Below are positions 17,803-28,554 of a DNA stretch of 64,000 nucleotides, one piece after another; positions within the stretch are counted from its first letter, which is position 1, and the number at the start of each line of letters is the position of its first letter. The position numbers were made by a program, and so were the translations under genes. The DNA comes from Actinomadura opuntiae (GTDB taxonomy: Bacteria; Actinomycetota; Actinomycetes; Streptosporangiales; Streptosporangiaceae): NCBI RefSeq assembly GCF_030283205.1, contig NZ_JASNWF010000031.1:35392-99391 (forward strand). The letters are read 5' to 3'. The notes beneath the pieces were generated by a model. That model saw nothing but the letters and a program-made list of their open reading frames with translations. It was not told the DNA's origin and searched no databases.

Positions 17803-18732
17803 TCAGCCGCCGAGGGAGTCCAGGCGGCGCAGGATCACGCCCTCGCGCAGCGCCCAGGGGCAGATCTCCAGCTCCTTGGCCTCGAACAGGTCCATCGCCG
17901 CGTCGGCGACGATCGCGCCCGCGAGGAGCTGGGGGGCGCGCGACTCCGACACCCCGGGCAGCTCCGCGCGCTCGGCGGACGTCAGCTTCGCGAGCTTCTC
18001 CGTCCACTCGGTGAGGTCGGCGTCCTGGAGGACGCGCCGCTGGTACGGTCCCTCGGCCGACGGCGCCGCGCCCGCGATCCGCGCGAGCTGCCGGAACGTC
18101 TTGGACGTCGCCACCGCGTGATCGGCGGGCCCGTACCGGGACACGTCCCCGACATGCCGGGCGATCTCCGCGCGGACGTACCGGCGCAGCGCGCGGACCT
18201 CCCCGGCGGGCGGCGGGTCGGCGGTGAACCAGTCGCGGGTGAGCCGGCCCGCGCCGAGCGGCAGCGAGAACGCCGCGTCCGGCTCCTCGTCGATGCCGGA
18301 CGCGACCTCCAGCGAGCCGCCGCCGATGTCGACCACCAGCAGCCGCCCGGACGACCAGCCGAACCAGCGGCGCACGGCCAGGAACGTCAGCCGCGCCTCG
18401 TCCTCGCCCGACAGCACGTCGATGCCGACCTGCTTCTCCCGCCGGATCCGGTCGAGGACCTCCTCGCCGTTGGCGGCGTCGCGGACGGCGGAGGTGGCGA
18501 ACGCGACCAGGTCCTCGACGCCCTTGTCCTCGGCGACCTGCAGGGCCTCGTCGACGAACTCGCGGAGCAGGCCCTCGCCGCGCTCCGACAGCCGGTCGCC
18601 GTCCTCCAGGTGCGCGGCGAGCCGCAGCTCCGCCTTGTGGGAGAACGCGGGGATCGGGCGCGCCCCCTGATGGGCGTCCACCACCAGCAGGTGCACCGTG
18701 TTCGAACCCACGTCCAGCACGCCGAGTCGCAT
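17803..18732 (-). CDS. Ppx/GppA family phosphatase
   Basis: A 309-aa member of the exopolyphosphatase / pppGpp phosphatase family of the ASKHA fold. The two nucleotide-binding loops read GVLDVGSNTVHLLVVD (residues 4-19) and LVVDIGGGSLEVASG (about 136-150). The length matches the short actinobacterial Ppx form without the extra C-terminal domain. It should hydrolyse polyphosphate or pppGpp; sequence alone does not separate these. The ATG at 18732 has no Shine-Dalgarno sequence but does have a TAGCGT element 6 nt upstream, suggesting a leaderless message. Confidence 0.9.
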   Translation of the reverse strand: MRLGVLDVGSNTVHLLVVDAHQGARPIPAFSHKAELRLAAHLEDGDRLSERGEGLLREFVDEALQVAEDKGVEDLVAFATSAVRDAANGEEVLDRIRREKQVGIDVLSGEDEARLTFLAVRRWFGWSSGRLLVVDIGGGSLEVASGIDEEPDAAFSLPLGAGRLTRDWFTADPPPAGEVRALRRYVRAEIARHVGDVSRYGPADHAVATSKTFRQLARIAGAAPSAEGPYQRRVLQDADLTEWTEKLAKLTSAERAELPGVSESRAPQLLAGAIVADAAMDLFEAKELEICPWALREGVILRRLDSLGG

Positions 18733-18738
18733 GCTCCG

Positions 18739-18744
18739 ACGCTA
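18739..18744 (-). promoter_or_regulatory. Candidate leaderless -10 element of the Ppx/GppA gene
   Basis: On the minus strand TAGCGT (TANNNT) ends 6 nt before the ATG at 18732. No ribosome-binding site is visible, and no clear -35 is seen. Confidence 0.5.
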
Positions 18745-18806
18745 TCGGACACCCGGCCGGCCGGAACGTCAGACCAGCCTGAACGGGGACGCAACACCCG
18801 TACCGC

Positions 18807-18812
18807 TACGGT
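18807..18812 (+). promoter_or_regulatory. Candidate leaderless -10 element of the PH-domain gene
   Basis: TACGGT (TANNNT) ends 7 nt before the ATG at 18820, and no Shine-Dalgarno sequence intervenes. It faces away from the candidate element of the Ppx/GppA gene about 60 bp to the left. Confidence 0.5.
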
Positions 18813-18819
18813 GGGGCCC

Positions 18820-19248
18820 ATGGACGGGCACGAGGCGCGGCGCTGGCGGGTGCCGCCCAAGGTCGTCGTGGTCAAGTGCGCGGCGGCCGTCGCGGTCGGG
18901 GCGCTGGCCGCGCTGAGCGCCGGCGACTCGCAGCGGCTGCTGCTGGCGGGCGTCGCGGCGCTCGGCCTCGCGGTCGTCGCGCTGCGCGACCTGCTGGCGC
19001 CCGTCCGGGTGGCGGCCGACCGCGAGGGCGTCACCGTCGTCGCCGGCTACTCGGGGCACCGCCGCATCCCGTGGGGCGCGGTGACCGCGATCCGGGTGGA
19101 CGAGCGGCGCCGGCTGCTGCTCCACACCCGGATGCTGGAGATCGAGACCGCCGACGACCTGCACCTGTTCAGTGCCTTCGACCTCGGCGCCGACGTCCAC
19201 GACGTCGCCGACGACCTCTACCACCTGCGCGCCCGCACCACCCGCTGA
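18820..19248 (+). CDS. Small membrane protein with a bacterial PH domain
   Basis: A 142-aa protein with two N-terminal transmembrane helices (about 14-32 and 36-55), followed by a bacterial PH-like domain (about 60-135: VRVAADREGVTVV, RRIPWGAVTAIRVDERRR, LEIETADDLHLFSAFDLG). Actinobacteria hold many such proteins, often annotated as low-molecular-weight antigen Cfp6-like or YdbS-like. The role is unknown; a membrane-attached binding domain is all the sequence shows. Its likely leaderless start diverges from the Ppx/GppA gene. Confidence 0.8.
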   Translation: MDGHEARRWRVPPKVVVVKCAAAVAVGALAALSAGDSQRLLLAGVAALGLAVVALRDLLAPVRVAADREGVTVVAGYSGHRRIPWGAVTAIRVDERRRLLLHTRMLEIETADDLHLFSAFDLGADVHDVADDLYHLRARTTR

Positions 19249-19307
19249 CCCCGACCACCAGCGCCCCTCCTCTTGCCTCCGGCGGCCCCGGCGTTCCATG
19301 CTGCGTC

Positions 19308-19682
19308 ATGCGTCTGAAGCATCTTGGCCTGCCGGTCCGTGACGTGCAGCGCAGCCGGCGGTTCTACGAGACCTACTTCGGATTCGACCCCGCCTCCGCG
19401 CGAGGGGGCGGCGGCACGATCATCATCCGCAACGCCGACGGCGTGGCCCTCGCCCTCCACGGCGGCAAGGACATCGGGCCGCCGCCCGCCTTCGTCCACT
19501 TCGGCTTCCAGCTCTTCGCGCCCGAGGAGGTGACAGATCTGCTCACCCGGATGCGGGCGGACGAAGTGGACATCATCGAGCAGTATGACGATCCAGGCTG
19601 CGTCTCGTTCACCTGCACAGACCCGGACGGTCACCGAATCGAGGCGTACTGGGAGGTCTCCGGTGCCCTGACGGGCTTTTGA
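19308..19682 (+). CDS. VOC (glyoxalase/bleomycin-resistance) family protein
   Basis: A 124-aa single VOC domain made of two beta-alpha-beta-beta-beta modules. Module one starts MRLKHLGLPVRDVQRSRRFY, and module two has FVHFGFQLFAPEE and ends in FTCTDPDGHRIEAYWE, whose Glu is the usual last metal ligand. The early metal position is a His (KHLG), and a second His lies in module two (VHFG), so a metal-binding site is possible. The function could be dioxygenase-like, isomerase-like or resistance-like; it cannot be told here. The gene is followed by a small hairpin before the convergent ribokinase gene. Confidence 0.85.
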   Translation: MRLKHLGLPVRDVQRSRRFYETYFGFDPASARGGGGTIIIRNADGVALALHGGKDIGPPPAFVHFGFQLFAPEEVTDLLTRMRADEVDIIEQYDDPGCVSFTCTDPDGHRIEAYWEVSGALTGF

Positions 19683-19696
19683 CGGCCTGCGTCGCG

Positions 19697-19715
19697 GCGG
19701 CTCCGGACGAGCCGC
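19697..19715. terminator. Small hairpin between convergent VOC and ribokinase genes
   Basis: GCGGCTC (19697-19703) and its exact complement GAGCCGC (19709-19715) enclose a 5-nt loop 15 bp after the VOC stop codon. It is short but GC-rich and well placed for termination. No U-tract is present. Confidence 0.45.
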
Positions 19716-19767
19716 ACCTTGACCCCCGACGATCACCTGCTCGACTTCGAGGTTGTGACACACGCAC

Positions 19768-20664
19768 TCAGGCGGGGAGGTCTTCGGTGGTCGGGTAGGA
19801 GGTCTGGGCGCCGGGTTTGCGGACGGCGGCGGCGCCGACGCGGGTGGCGTAGCGGGCCGCGTCCGGCAGGGAGTCGCCGCGGGCCAGGCGCAGGCAGAGC
19901 GCGGCGGTGAACGCGTCGCCCGCGCCGGTGGTGTCGACGGCCTCCACCTTCGGCGACGGGATGGGTGTCGTGCCGTTGGCGTCGGCGACCACGACGCCGT
20001 CGGCGCCGAGGGTGATGACGGCCGAGCGGGGGCCGGAGCGCAGGAGTGCTTCCGCCATCTCGTCGGGTTCGCCGGGGCCGCCCAGCAGCCAGGCGGCCTC
20101 GTGCTCGTTGACCACGAGGGGGTCGCAGAGCGCGAGGACCTCGTCGGGGACGGGCGCGGTCGGCGACAGGTTCAGCACGACGCGGGCGCCCGCCGAGGCC
20201 GCCGCGCGGGCGGCGGCCTCGATCGCGGGCATCGGCACCTCGAGCTGGAACGTCACCACGGACGCGGCGGCGATCATGTCGCGGGCCGCGGCGACGTCCT
20301 CGGGGGTGAGCCGGGCGTTGGCGCCGGGCGAGACGATGATGCTGTTGTCGCCGTCCGGCCCGACGGTGATCAGCGCGACGCCGCTCGGACCGGGCGTGAC
20401 CGCCAGGTGCGCCAGGTCGACGCCGGCGCCGGCGAGCGCGTCGCGCAGCAGCGCGCCGTGCCCGTCGTCGCCGATCCGGCCGACGATCCCGACCCGGCCG
20501 CCGAGCCGTGCCGCGGCGACGGCCTGGTTGGCGCCCTTGCCGCCCGGGTGGGTGGCGAGGTCGGAGCCGAGGACGGTCTCCCCCGGCGCGGGCCGCCGGT
20601 CCACGCCGACCACCAGGTCCGCGTTGACCGAGCCGACCACGACGACGTCGTACTGATCGGGCAC
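19768..20664 (-). CDS. rbsK: Ribokinase
   Basis: A 298-aa PfkB-family sugar kinase that phosphorylates ribose to ribose-5-phosphate with ATP. Motifs: VVVGSVNADLVVGVDRRPAPGET at the N terminus (read as two parts), the substrate-binding THPGGKGANQAVAAARLGG (about 38-56), and the C-terminal DTTGAGDAF with the catalytic Asp (about 245-253). The length is typical. It is the last gene of the lacI-rbsA-rbsCB-rbsK operon, 12 bp after the transporter fusion, which supports ribose or a close pentose as the substrate. Confidence 0.92.
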   Translation of the reverse strand: MPDQYDVVVVGSVNADLVVGVDRRPAPGETVLGSDLATHPGGKGANQAVAAARLGGRVGIVGRIGDDGHGALLRDALAGAGVDLAHLAVTPGPSGVALITVGPDGDNSIIVSPGANARLTPEDVAAARDMIAAASVVTFQLEVPMPAIEAAARAAASAGARVVLNLSPTAPVPDEVLALCDPLVVNEHEAAWLLGGPGEPDEMAEALLRSGPRSAVITLGADGVVVADANGTTPIPSPKVEAVDTTGAGDAFTAALCLRLARGDSLPDAARYATRVGAAAVRKPGAQTSYPTTEDLPA

Positions 20665-20676
20665 GACACTCCCCTT

Positions 20677-22621
20677 CTACTGCGTGGCGAACTGGGCGGC
20701 GTTCTCCGGCGTGGCGATCTTCACCGGCACCGGGGCGTTGGCGACCAGCTTGCCGCCCTTGGCGGCCTTGAGCGCGCTGTCGACGGCCATCTTGCCGAGC
20801 AGCCGGGGCTGCTGGGCGACGGTCGCGTTCAGCGTCCCGTCCTGGACGGCCTTGATGCCGTCCGGCGTGCCGTCGAAGGCGACCACCTTGATCTGCTTGC
20901 CGGCCTTGCCGCCGAGCGCCTTGATCGCGCCGAGCGCCATCTCGTCGTTCTCGGCGAACACCCCGTTGATGTCGGGGTGGGACTGGAGCAGGTTCGTCAT
21001 GACGTCCAGGCCCTTGGTGCGGTCGAAGTCGGCGGGCTGCTTGGCGACGACCTGGATGCCGGGGTACTGCTTGAGGCCCTCGGTGAAGCCCTGCCCGCGC
21101 TCGCGGGAGGCGGAGGTGCCCGGCTGGCCCTGGATCACCACGATCTTGCCCTTGCCGCCCAGCAGCTTCGCCATCTGCGCGGCGGCGTCCTTGCCGCCCG
21201 CGATGTTGTCGGATGCGACGAGCTGCTCGACCTTGGCGCCGTTGACGGTCCGGTCGGCGGCGACGACGGGGATGCCGGCCCGGTTGGCGGCCTTCACCGC
21301 GGGCGCCGCGGCGTCGGAGTCGACCGGGTTGACGACGATCGCCTTCATCCCCTGGCTCGCGTAGTTCTGCACCTGGTTGACCTGCTGCGACGCGTCGTTC
21401 TGCGCGTCGCTGACGGTCAGCTTCACGCCGACCTTCTTCGCCTCGTCCTGCGCGCCCTGGCGGAACTGGACGAAGAACGGGTTGTTCAGCGTGGACACCG
21501 ACAGCCCGATCTTCACCGAGCCGCCGCCCGCCGCGCCGCCGGACTTGGAGTCGTTGCCGCCGGTGGTGGCGACGACCGCGGCGAGCGCGACGATGACCGC
21601 GACGACCGCGGCGCCGCCCGCCCAGAACGTCGCCGGGCGGACCCGCAGGCCGCGCCGCCGGACGGTGTCCAGCAGCACCGCCGCCGCGATCACGATCCCG
21701 ATGACGACCTGCTGCCAGAACGCCGACACCGACAGCAGGTTCAGGCCGTTGCGCAGGACCGCGAGGATAAGCGCGCCGACCAGGGTGCCGAACGCCCGCC
21801 CCTTGCCGCCGGACAGGCTCGCCCCGCCGATGACGACGGCGGCGATCGCGTCCAGCTCGTAGCCGTTGGCGGCCTGCGGCTGCGCCGAGGCCAGCCGGGA
21901 GGCCAGCACGATCCCGGCGACGGCCGCGAACGCGCCGGACAGCGCGTAGGTGACGAGCTTCTGCCGGTCCACCCGGATGCCCGACAGCCGCGCCGCCTCC
22001 TCGTTGCCGCCGATCGCGTACATGGCGCGGCCGCTGTAGGTGCGGGCGAGGATCAGCGCGGTCAGCAGCCCCATCACGATCATCACGATGACCGGGACGG
22101 GCAGGTACTCGCCGATCGTGTCGCCCAGATGGCTCACCGCGCCGGGGAACGCGATCGGGCTGCCGTCGGAGATCACCAGCGCCAGGCCGCGCGCGACACC
22201 GAGCATCGCCAGCGTCGCGATGAACGGCGGCAGCTTCCCGTAGGTGATCAGCACGCCGTTGAGCAGGCCGGCGACGACGCCGACCACGACCGCGGCGGCC
22301 AGCGCGAGCGGCCACGGCACCCCGTGCTGCGTCGCCGTCCAGCCGAGCACGACCGCCGACAGCGCGGCGACCGCGCCGACCGACAGGTCGATCCCGGCGG
22401 TGACGATGACGAACGTGGAGCCGAACGCCAGGATCGCGACGACCGCCGCCTGCACCCCGACGTTCAGCAGATTGGTGACCGTCAGGAAGTCGCCGGACGC
22501 GATGGCCAGCGCGACGACCAGGATGATCAGCCCGGCCAGCGCGCCGTTCTCGCCCAGCAGCCGGCCCGCGGCCTGCGCCGCGCCGCCGGACCGCGGCCCC
22601 TGCGGCCGCTTGCGCAACGTC

Positions 22622-22632
<11 letters not shown>
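20677..22632 (-). CDS. rbsCB: Fused ribose-type ABC permease and substrate-binding protein (RbsC-RbsB)
   Basis: One 651-aa protein combines two parts of a CUT2-type sugar importer. Residues 1-325 are an RbsC-like permease with about ten membrane helices and the EAA-like loop GNEEAARLSGI. An extra hydrophobic helix follows (about 331-352, FWAGGAAVVAVIVALAAVVA), then a Gly/Ser-rich linker. A periplasmic-binding domain fills 367-651 (IGLSVSTLNNPFFV, AFDGTPDGIKAVQDGT, ATVAQQP). The extra helix would place the binding domain outside the membrane, replacing the usual lipoprotein anchor; no lipobox is present. There is no stop or frame change at the joint. The ATG at 22632 follows GGAGGAG and overlaps rbsA by 11 bp. 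Confidence 0.9.
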
Positions 22633-24171
<1,539 letters not shown>

Positions 24172-24175
<4 letters not shown>

Positions 24176-25203
24176 GGGCGGCCACTCCCTTCCCTCTCGT
24201 TGCCTTCCGCACCGGGTTCGCCGCAGGAGCGCCGGACGACCAGCCGCGCGTCCAGCACGACGGGCTCCACCGGACGGCCCCCGATCCGCTCCAGCAGCGC
24301 GCGCACCGCGCGCCGCCCGAGCTCCTGGACGGGCTGGCCGATCGCGGTGACCGGCGGGTCCACATGGGTGAACCACGGGACGTCGTCGTAGGAGGCGATC
24401 CCCACGTCCCCGGGGACCGCCAGGCCGCGGGCGCGGATCTCGTCCAGCGCGCCGAGCGTCATGAGGTTGTCGCCCGCGACGATCACCTCGGGCGGTTCGG
24501 GCAGGTCCAGCAGCCGCGCGGCGGCGGCCCGCCCGCTGGCCGCCTGGAAGTCGCCGGCCTCCAGGTACTCAGGGCGGACCGGCAGCCCGGCGGCGCGCAG
24601 CGCGGCCCGGAACGCCGCGGTCCGCTCGCGGCCGGTCGACAGCAGCGCGGGCCCGGACACGAACGCGACCCGCCGGTGCCCGAGCGCCGCCAGGTGCGAT
24701 ACCAGCTCGCCGATCGCGGCGGTGCCGTCGGCGCGCACCGTCGGCACGTCCAGGCCGGGCAGGGTGCGGTCGAGGAACACCAGCGGGGCGCCGCCGGCGA
24801 CGACGTCGCGGACCAGCGGCGTGATCTGCGCGGTCGGGCACAGCAGCAGCCCGTCGACCCGCTGCTCCAGCAGGGTCCGGACGTAGTGGTCCTGGCGTTC
24901 GGGCCGCTCGTCGGCGTTGCCGATGACGACCGAGTAGCCGGACGCGCGCGCCTGGTCCTCGATCGCGCGGGCCAGCTCGGTGAAGAACGGGTTGAGGATG
25001 TCGCCGATGACCAGCCCGATCGTGCGGGTGGTGTCGGTGCGCAGCGAGCGCGCGACGGCGTTCGGCCGGTAGCCCAGCTCGTCCACCGCCGCCAGGACGC
25101 GGATCCGCGTCGCCTCGGTGACCGGCGCGCTGTCGTTGAGGACGCGCGAGACGGTCGCGACGGAGACGCCGGCGAGCCGCGCGACGTCCTTGACCCCGGC
25201 CAA
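24172..25203 (-). CDS. LacI family transcriptional regulator of the ribose operon
   Basis: A 343-aa repressor. The HTH and hinge helix are clear: VKDVARLAGVSVATVSRVLN, then GYRPNAVARSLRT (about residues 4-60). The effector-binding domain of the periplasmic-binding fold follows (about 62-330: TIGLVIGDILNPFF, VIVAGDNLMTLGAL, GIASYDDVPW). The stop overlaps the rbsA start by 4 bp, so regulator and transporter are co-transcribed. Two matching palindromes sit just upstream of its start, which points to autoregulation relieved by ribose or a related sugar (inference from operon content). Confidence 0.93.
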
Positions 25204-25226
25204 GGCCCACCTCCTCGCGGACGATG

Positions 25227-25242
25227 GTGTAATCGTTTACAC
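25227..25242. promoter_or_regulatory. LacI-type operator, proximal copy
   Basis: GTGTAATCGTTTACAC is a near-perfect palindrome with the CG centre typical of LacI-family operators. It lies 24 bp upstream of the lacI start codon. Its centre is 23 bp from that of the second copy, about two helical turns. Confidence 0.85.
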
Positions 25243-25250
25243 GGTGTTCT

Positions 25251-25264
25251 TGTAAACGTTTACA
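25251..25264. promoter_or_regulatory. LacI-type operator, distal copy
   Basis: TGTAAACGTTTACA is a perfect 14-bp palindrome of the same family as the proximal site. Two sites on the same helix face would allow two dimers to bind side by side over the operon promoter. Confidence 0.88.
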
Positions 25265-25342
25265 CGACGCGCCGCATTCCCGCAAGCGCCGAACGCCCGA
25301 AATGTTCCGCCGACCCCCGCCGCCCCCGTCCGGACGCGCACC

Positions 25343-25555
25343 TCAGTCGGCGTGCAATTCGGCCAGGTCGAGCACGCCCGCCAAGTCCTCGACGGTGGCG
25401 TAGTAGCCGACGATCGCGCCGTCCCTGGTCACCAGGAACGCGTCCCGGCCGCGCACGCCGGCGAGGTCGGCCCACACGCGGTGCGCGCCCGTCAGCCGCA
25501 CCGCCGTCACCCGCAGCCCGCCCGGCCCCGTCCAGCTTGCTTGATCATCCCCCAT
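25343..25555 (-). CDS. Small unassigned protein
   Basis: A 70-aa acidic protein with no family I recognise. It contains a strand-rich middle (VTAVRLTGAHRVWADLAG, then DAFLVTRDGAIVGYYATVED) and ends in a helix, as a small globular domain would. Support for it being a gene: codon use has the strong GC bias at third positions seen in its neighbours, and a TAGCGT -10-like element sits 7 nt upstream of the ATG at 25555, as in other leaderless starts here. It diverges from the DUF2293 gene. Confidence 0.65.
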   Translation of the reverse strand: MGDDQASWTGPGGLRVTAVRLTGAHRVWADLAGVRGRDAFLVTRDGAIVGYYATVEDLAGVLDLAELHAD

Positions 25556-25562
25556 GCACCGA

Positions 25563-25568
25563 ACGCTA
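25563..25568 (-). promoter_or_regulatory. Candidate leaderless -10 element of the 70-aa gene
   Basis: TAGCGT on the minus strand ends 7 nt before the ATG at 25555. It faces away from the TACCGT element at 25626-25631, making a compact divergent promoter pair. Confidence 0.5.
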
Positions 25569-25625
25569 CGCTGCGTGACTTTTCGTGATCGACGCAGGTC
25601 GGAGCCAGCTGTCCGGCGGGGCCGC

Positions 25626-25631
25626 TACCGT
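25626..25631 (+). promoter_or_regulatory. Candidate leaderless -10 element of the DUF2293 gene
   Basis: TACCGT (TANNNT) ends 8 nt before the GTG at 25640, and no ribosome-binding site is visible. Confidence 0.5.
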
Positions 25632-25639
25632 GGTGCGCC

Positions 25640-26701
25640 GTGAGCGAGGTGCATGAGTCCCGGCTGGCGCGCCGGGTGTCGGACGCCGCCGGCGACCTGG
25701 TGAAGCGGTCCCGGACCGTGGCCCCCGTGGACGTGTTCGTCCGGCTCGGCTGGCTCCGCACGGCGACCGTGGACGAATGGCGGCAGGGTCGGCACGACCA
25801 CCTGCACGCCGCGATGACCGTCCGTCCCGACAAGGTCGCCGCAGCGCTGCGCGCCCTGCGCGCCTGGGCGGAGGCGAACGGCTTGGAGCCCGCCGAGACG
25901 CCCTACCCGGCCGCCACCCGCGACCACCGCGAGCTGCGCTTCACCGCCGGCGGGGGCGTCGCCGCCGAACGCGCCCACCGCACGCACTGGCTGTCCCCCG
26001 ACCTGACGCCCGCGCAGCGCGAGCGCCTCGCCGCCCGGCAGGCCAAGGCGCCCGACATCACCGTCCTGATGCCGCCCGGCGACTGGACGTGCGACGGCTG
26101 CCACTCCCCCGGCGGCCTGCAGGTCGTCGAGGACGGCGCGCCGCTGTGCCTGGACTGCGCCGACCTCGGGCACCTGGTGTTCCTGCCGTCCGGGAACGCC
26201 GCGCTGAGCCGCCGCGCGAAGAAGGAGAGCGGGCTGTCGGCCGTGGTCGTCCAGCACAACCGGCGCCGCAAGCGCTACGAGCGGCGCGGCGTGCTGGTCG
26301 AGGAGGCGGCGCTGGAGCGGGCCGAGGAGCAGTGCCTCGCCGACGAGGACCTGCGGGCCCGGCGCCGCGAGCGCGACCGGGAGCGGCGGGCCGTCGAGGA
26401 CGAGGGCTTCCAGGCCCGGATGGCCGACGCGATCACCCGGCTGTTCCCCGGCTGCCCCGACGGCCGCGCCGAGGAGATCGCCCGGCACGCCGGGCTGCGC
26501 GGCAGCGGACGGGTCGGCCGCACGGCGGCGGGCCGCGACCTGGACGACAGCGCCGTCCCCCTCGCCGTCATCGCCTCGATCCGGCACCTCGACACCGGCT
26601 ACGACGCGCTGCTGATGTCCGGGGTGCCGCGTCGCGTGGCCCGCGACCGCATCCGCGCCGACGTCGACGCGGTGCTGGCCGCCTGGCGCCGCCGTCCCTG
26701 A
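25640..26701 (+). CDS. DUF2293 domain-containing protein
   Basis: A 353-aa protein. The middle holds a four-cysteine pair, CDGCHSPGG and CLDCADLGH (about residues 154-180), likely a zinc ribbon. A charged, probably helical region (about 195-255) follows. The C-terminal DUF2293 part reads AVIASIRHLDTGYDALLMSGVPR (in two pieces) and ends DAVLAAWRRRP. The C-terminal domain is widespread but without a known biochemical role. The Cys pair and the many Arg residues would suit nucleic-acid binding; that is inference only. GTG start, probably leaderless. Confidence 0.82.
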   Translation: MSEVHESRLARRVSDAAGDLVKRSRTVAPVDVFVRLGWLRTATVDEWRQGRHDHLHAAMTVRPDKVAAALRALRAWAEANGLEPAETPYPAATRDHRELRFTAGGGVAAERAHRTHWLSPDLTPAQRERLAARQAKAPDITVLMPPGDWTCDGCHSPGGLQVVEDGAPLCLDCADLGHLVFLPSGNAALSRRAKKESGLSAVVVQHNRRRKRYERRGVLVEEAALERAEEQCLADEDLRARRRERDRERRAVEDEGFQARMADAITRLFPGCPDGRAEEIARHAGLRGSGRVGRTAAGRDLDDSAVPLAVIASIRHLDTGYDALLMSGVPRRVARDRIRADVDAVLAAWRRRP

Positions 26702-26754
26702 CCGCCTCCGGCGTTCCGGTTGCCCGGCCCCTGCGGGCCGTGGATCATGGCCGC

Positions 26755-27546
26755 GTGACCGACGCCACCGACGATCTCGACACCGGCACCCCCAACGTCG
26801 CCCGGATGTACGACTACTGGCTCGGCGGCAAGGACAACTTCGCCGCCGACCGGGAGGCCGCCGCGCGGATCGTGGACATCTCCGAGGGACGGGTGGTGCG
26901 CGGCGTCCGGCTGAACCGGGCGTTCCTGCGCACCGCGGTGCGCGACGCCGCGCGGGCGGGGATCGCGCAGTTCCTCGACCTCGGGTCCGGGCTGCCGACG
27001 CGGGAGAACGTGCACGAGGCCGTCCGCGACGTCCGGCCGGAGGCGCGGACCGTCTACGTCGACAACGACCCGGTCGTGTGCGCGCACGGGCGCGCGCTGC
27101 TGGCGGACGCGGCTCGCGCCGGGTTCGTCCAGGGCGACCTGCGGCGCCCGGAGGAGATCCTGGCGCACCCGACCGTACGCGAGATGATCGATTTCTCCGC
27201 GCCGGTGGCGGTGCTGCTGGTGTCGGTGCTGCACTTCGTGGACGACGCCGAGGACCCCGCCGCGCTCGTCGGCCGCTACCGGGACGCGCTCGCGCCCGGC
27301 AGCCGGCTGATCCTTTCCCACCTGGCCTCGGACACCTTCCCGGAGGCGATGGCGAAGGCCGAGCGGGTCTACGAGGACGCCAGCGCCCGCCTCGGCGCCC
27401 GGCCGAGCGCGCAGATCCGCGGCTTCTTCGACGGGTTCGAGCTGCTGCCGCCCGGCCTGACCGGCCCGCGCGAGTGGCTGGACGGCGGCGCGCGGACCGA
27501 CGGCGAGCGGTTCGCCGGGCTGGTGGGCGTCGGCGAGAAGCGCTGA
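26755..27546 (+). CDS. SAM-dependent methyltransferase, DUF574 type
   Basis: A 263-aa actinomycete-specific S-adenosyl-methionine methyltransferase. The family opening TPNVARMYDYWLGGKDNFAAD (in two parts) is unmistakable. The SAM loop is FLDLGSGLPTREN (about 80-92), and motif II has VYVDNDPVVCAHG. A late motif AVLLVSVLHFVDD follows. Actinomycetes carry tens of these genes; the substrates are mostly unknown. The GTG at 26755 is the first in-frame start before the conserved opening. It converges with the aldo/keto reductase gene. Confidence 0.9.
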   Translation: MTDATDDLDTGTPNVARMYDYWLGGKDNFAADREAAARIVDISEGRVVRGVRLNRAFLRTAVRDAARAGIAQFLDLGSGLPTRENVHEAVRDVRPEARTVYVDNDPVVCAHGRALLADAARAGFVQGDLRRPEEILAHPTVREMIDFSAPVAVLLVSVLHFVDDAEDPAALVGRYRDALAPGSRLILSHLASDTFPEAMAKAERVYEDASARLGARPSAQIRGFFDGFELLPPGLTGPREWLDGGARTDGERFAGLVGVGEKR

Positions 27547-27594
27547 CACCCCCGCCGGCCCGGCGCGTGCCGCTTCAGGGCCAGGCTGGTCGGC

Positions 27595-28425
27595 TCAGGC
27601 CATGTTGAAGGTGGCGGGGTCCGGGCCGACCCGGGTGCCCTTGTCCAGCTCGGCGATCGCCTTCATGTCGTCCGGGCTCAGGTCGAAGCCGAACACGTCG
27701 ATGTTCTCGGCGATCCGCGTCGGCGTCACCGACTTCGGGATGACGACGTTGCCGATCTGCAGGTGCCAGCGCAGCACGACCTGCGCCGGGGTGCGGCCGT
27801 GCGCCTGCGCGATGCGGGCGAGCGCCGGGTCGTCCAGCAGCCCCTGGCCCTGGCCGAGCGGCGCCCACGCCTCGGTGTGGATGCCGTTCTCCTGGTGGAA
27901 GGCGCGCAGCCCGTCCTGCTGGAAGTAGGGGTGCAGCTCGATCTGGTTGACCGCGGGCACCGTGTCGGACTCGTCCATGACGCGGCGCAGGTCGTCGATC
28001 CGGAAGTTGGAGACGCCGATCGAGCGGATCCGGCCGTCGGCCTTCAGCTTCTCGAACGCCCGCCAGGTGTCCAGGAAGGCGCCGCGCTCGGGCAGCGGCC
28101 AGTGGATCAGGTACAGGTCGAGGTAGTCGAGGCCGAGGCGGCGCATGCTGGCGTCGAACGCCCGGAGCGTCTCGTCATAGCCCTGGTCGCTGTTCCACAG
28201 CTTGGTGGTGATGAACAGCTCCTCGCGCGGCAGCCCGGAGGCGCGCAGCGCGCGGCCCGTGCCCTCCTCGTTGCCGTAGGCGCTGGCGGTGTCCACGCTG
28301 CGGTACCCGTCGCGCAGCGCCACCTCGACGGCGTGCTCGGCCTCCTCGTCGGTCACCTGGAACACCCCGAAGCCGAGCTGCGGCATCATGGCGCCGTCGT
28401 TGAGCTTGACGTCCGGTACGGTCAT
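27595..28425 (-). CDS. Aldo/keto reductase (2,5-diketo-D-gluconate-reductase-like)
   Basis: A 276-aa (beta/alpha)8-barrel NADPH-dependent reductase. The signatures are all present: GYRSVDTASAYGNEEGTG with catalytic Asp and Tyr (about 41-58), the catalytic Lys in ELFITTKLWN, the His in YLDLYLIHWPLP, and the C-terminal NADPH segment VIPKSVTPTRIAENIDVFGF (in two parts). The length is usual. GGGGAGG precedes the ATG. It probably reduces small aldehydes or keto sugars; the true substrate is open. Confidence 0.93.
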   Translation of the reverse strand: MTVPDVKLNDGAMMPQLGFGVFQVTDEEAEHAVEVALRDGYRSVDTASAYGNEEGTGRALRASGLPREELFITTKLWNSDQGYDETLRAFDASMRRLGLDYLDLYLIHWPLPERGAFLDTWRAFEKLKADGRIRSIGVSNFRIDDLRRVMDESDTVPAVNQIELHPYFQQDGLRAFHQENGIHTEAWAPLGQGQGLLDDPALARIAQAHGRTPAQVVLRWHLQIGNVVIPKSVTPTRIAENIDVFGFDLSPDDMKAIAELDKGTRVGPDPATFNMA

Positions 28426-28451
28426 GGTCCTCCCCCTTCGATGTCGCGTGC

Positions 28452-28480
28452 CCGGAATCCGCCGGTGCCGGAATCCGCCG
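28452..28480. repeat. Short direct repeat between reductase and GntR genes
   Basis: CCGGAATCCGCCG occurs at 28452-28464 and 28468-28480, 16 bp apart. It lies 27-55 bp upstream of the aldo/keto reductase start and could be a binding site for a regulator of that gene. Chance is possible in such GC-rich DNA. Confidence 0.35.
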
Positions 28481-28554
28481 TGCCAGGAGAGCCGTGCCCG
28501 CCAGATCCGGGACCGAACCTGTGACCCGGCTCCCACCGGCGCGCCGCGGGCCCG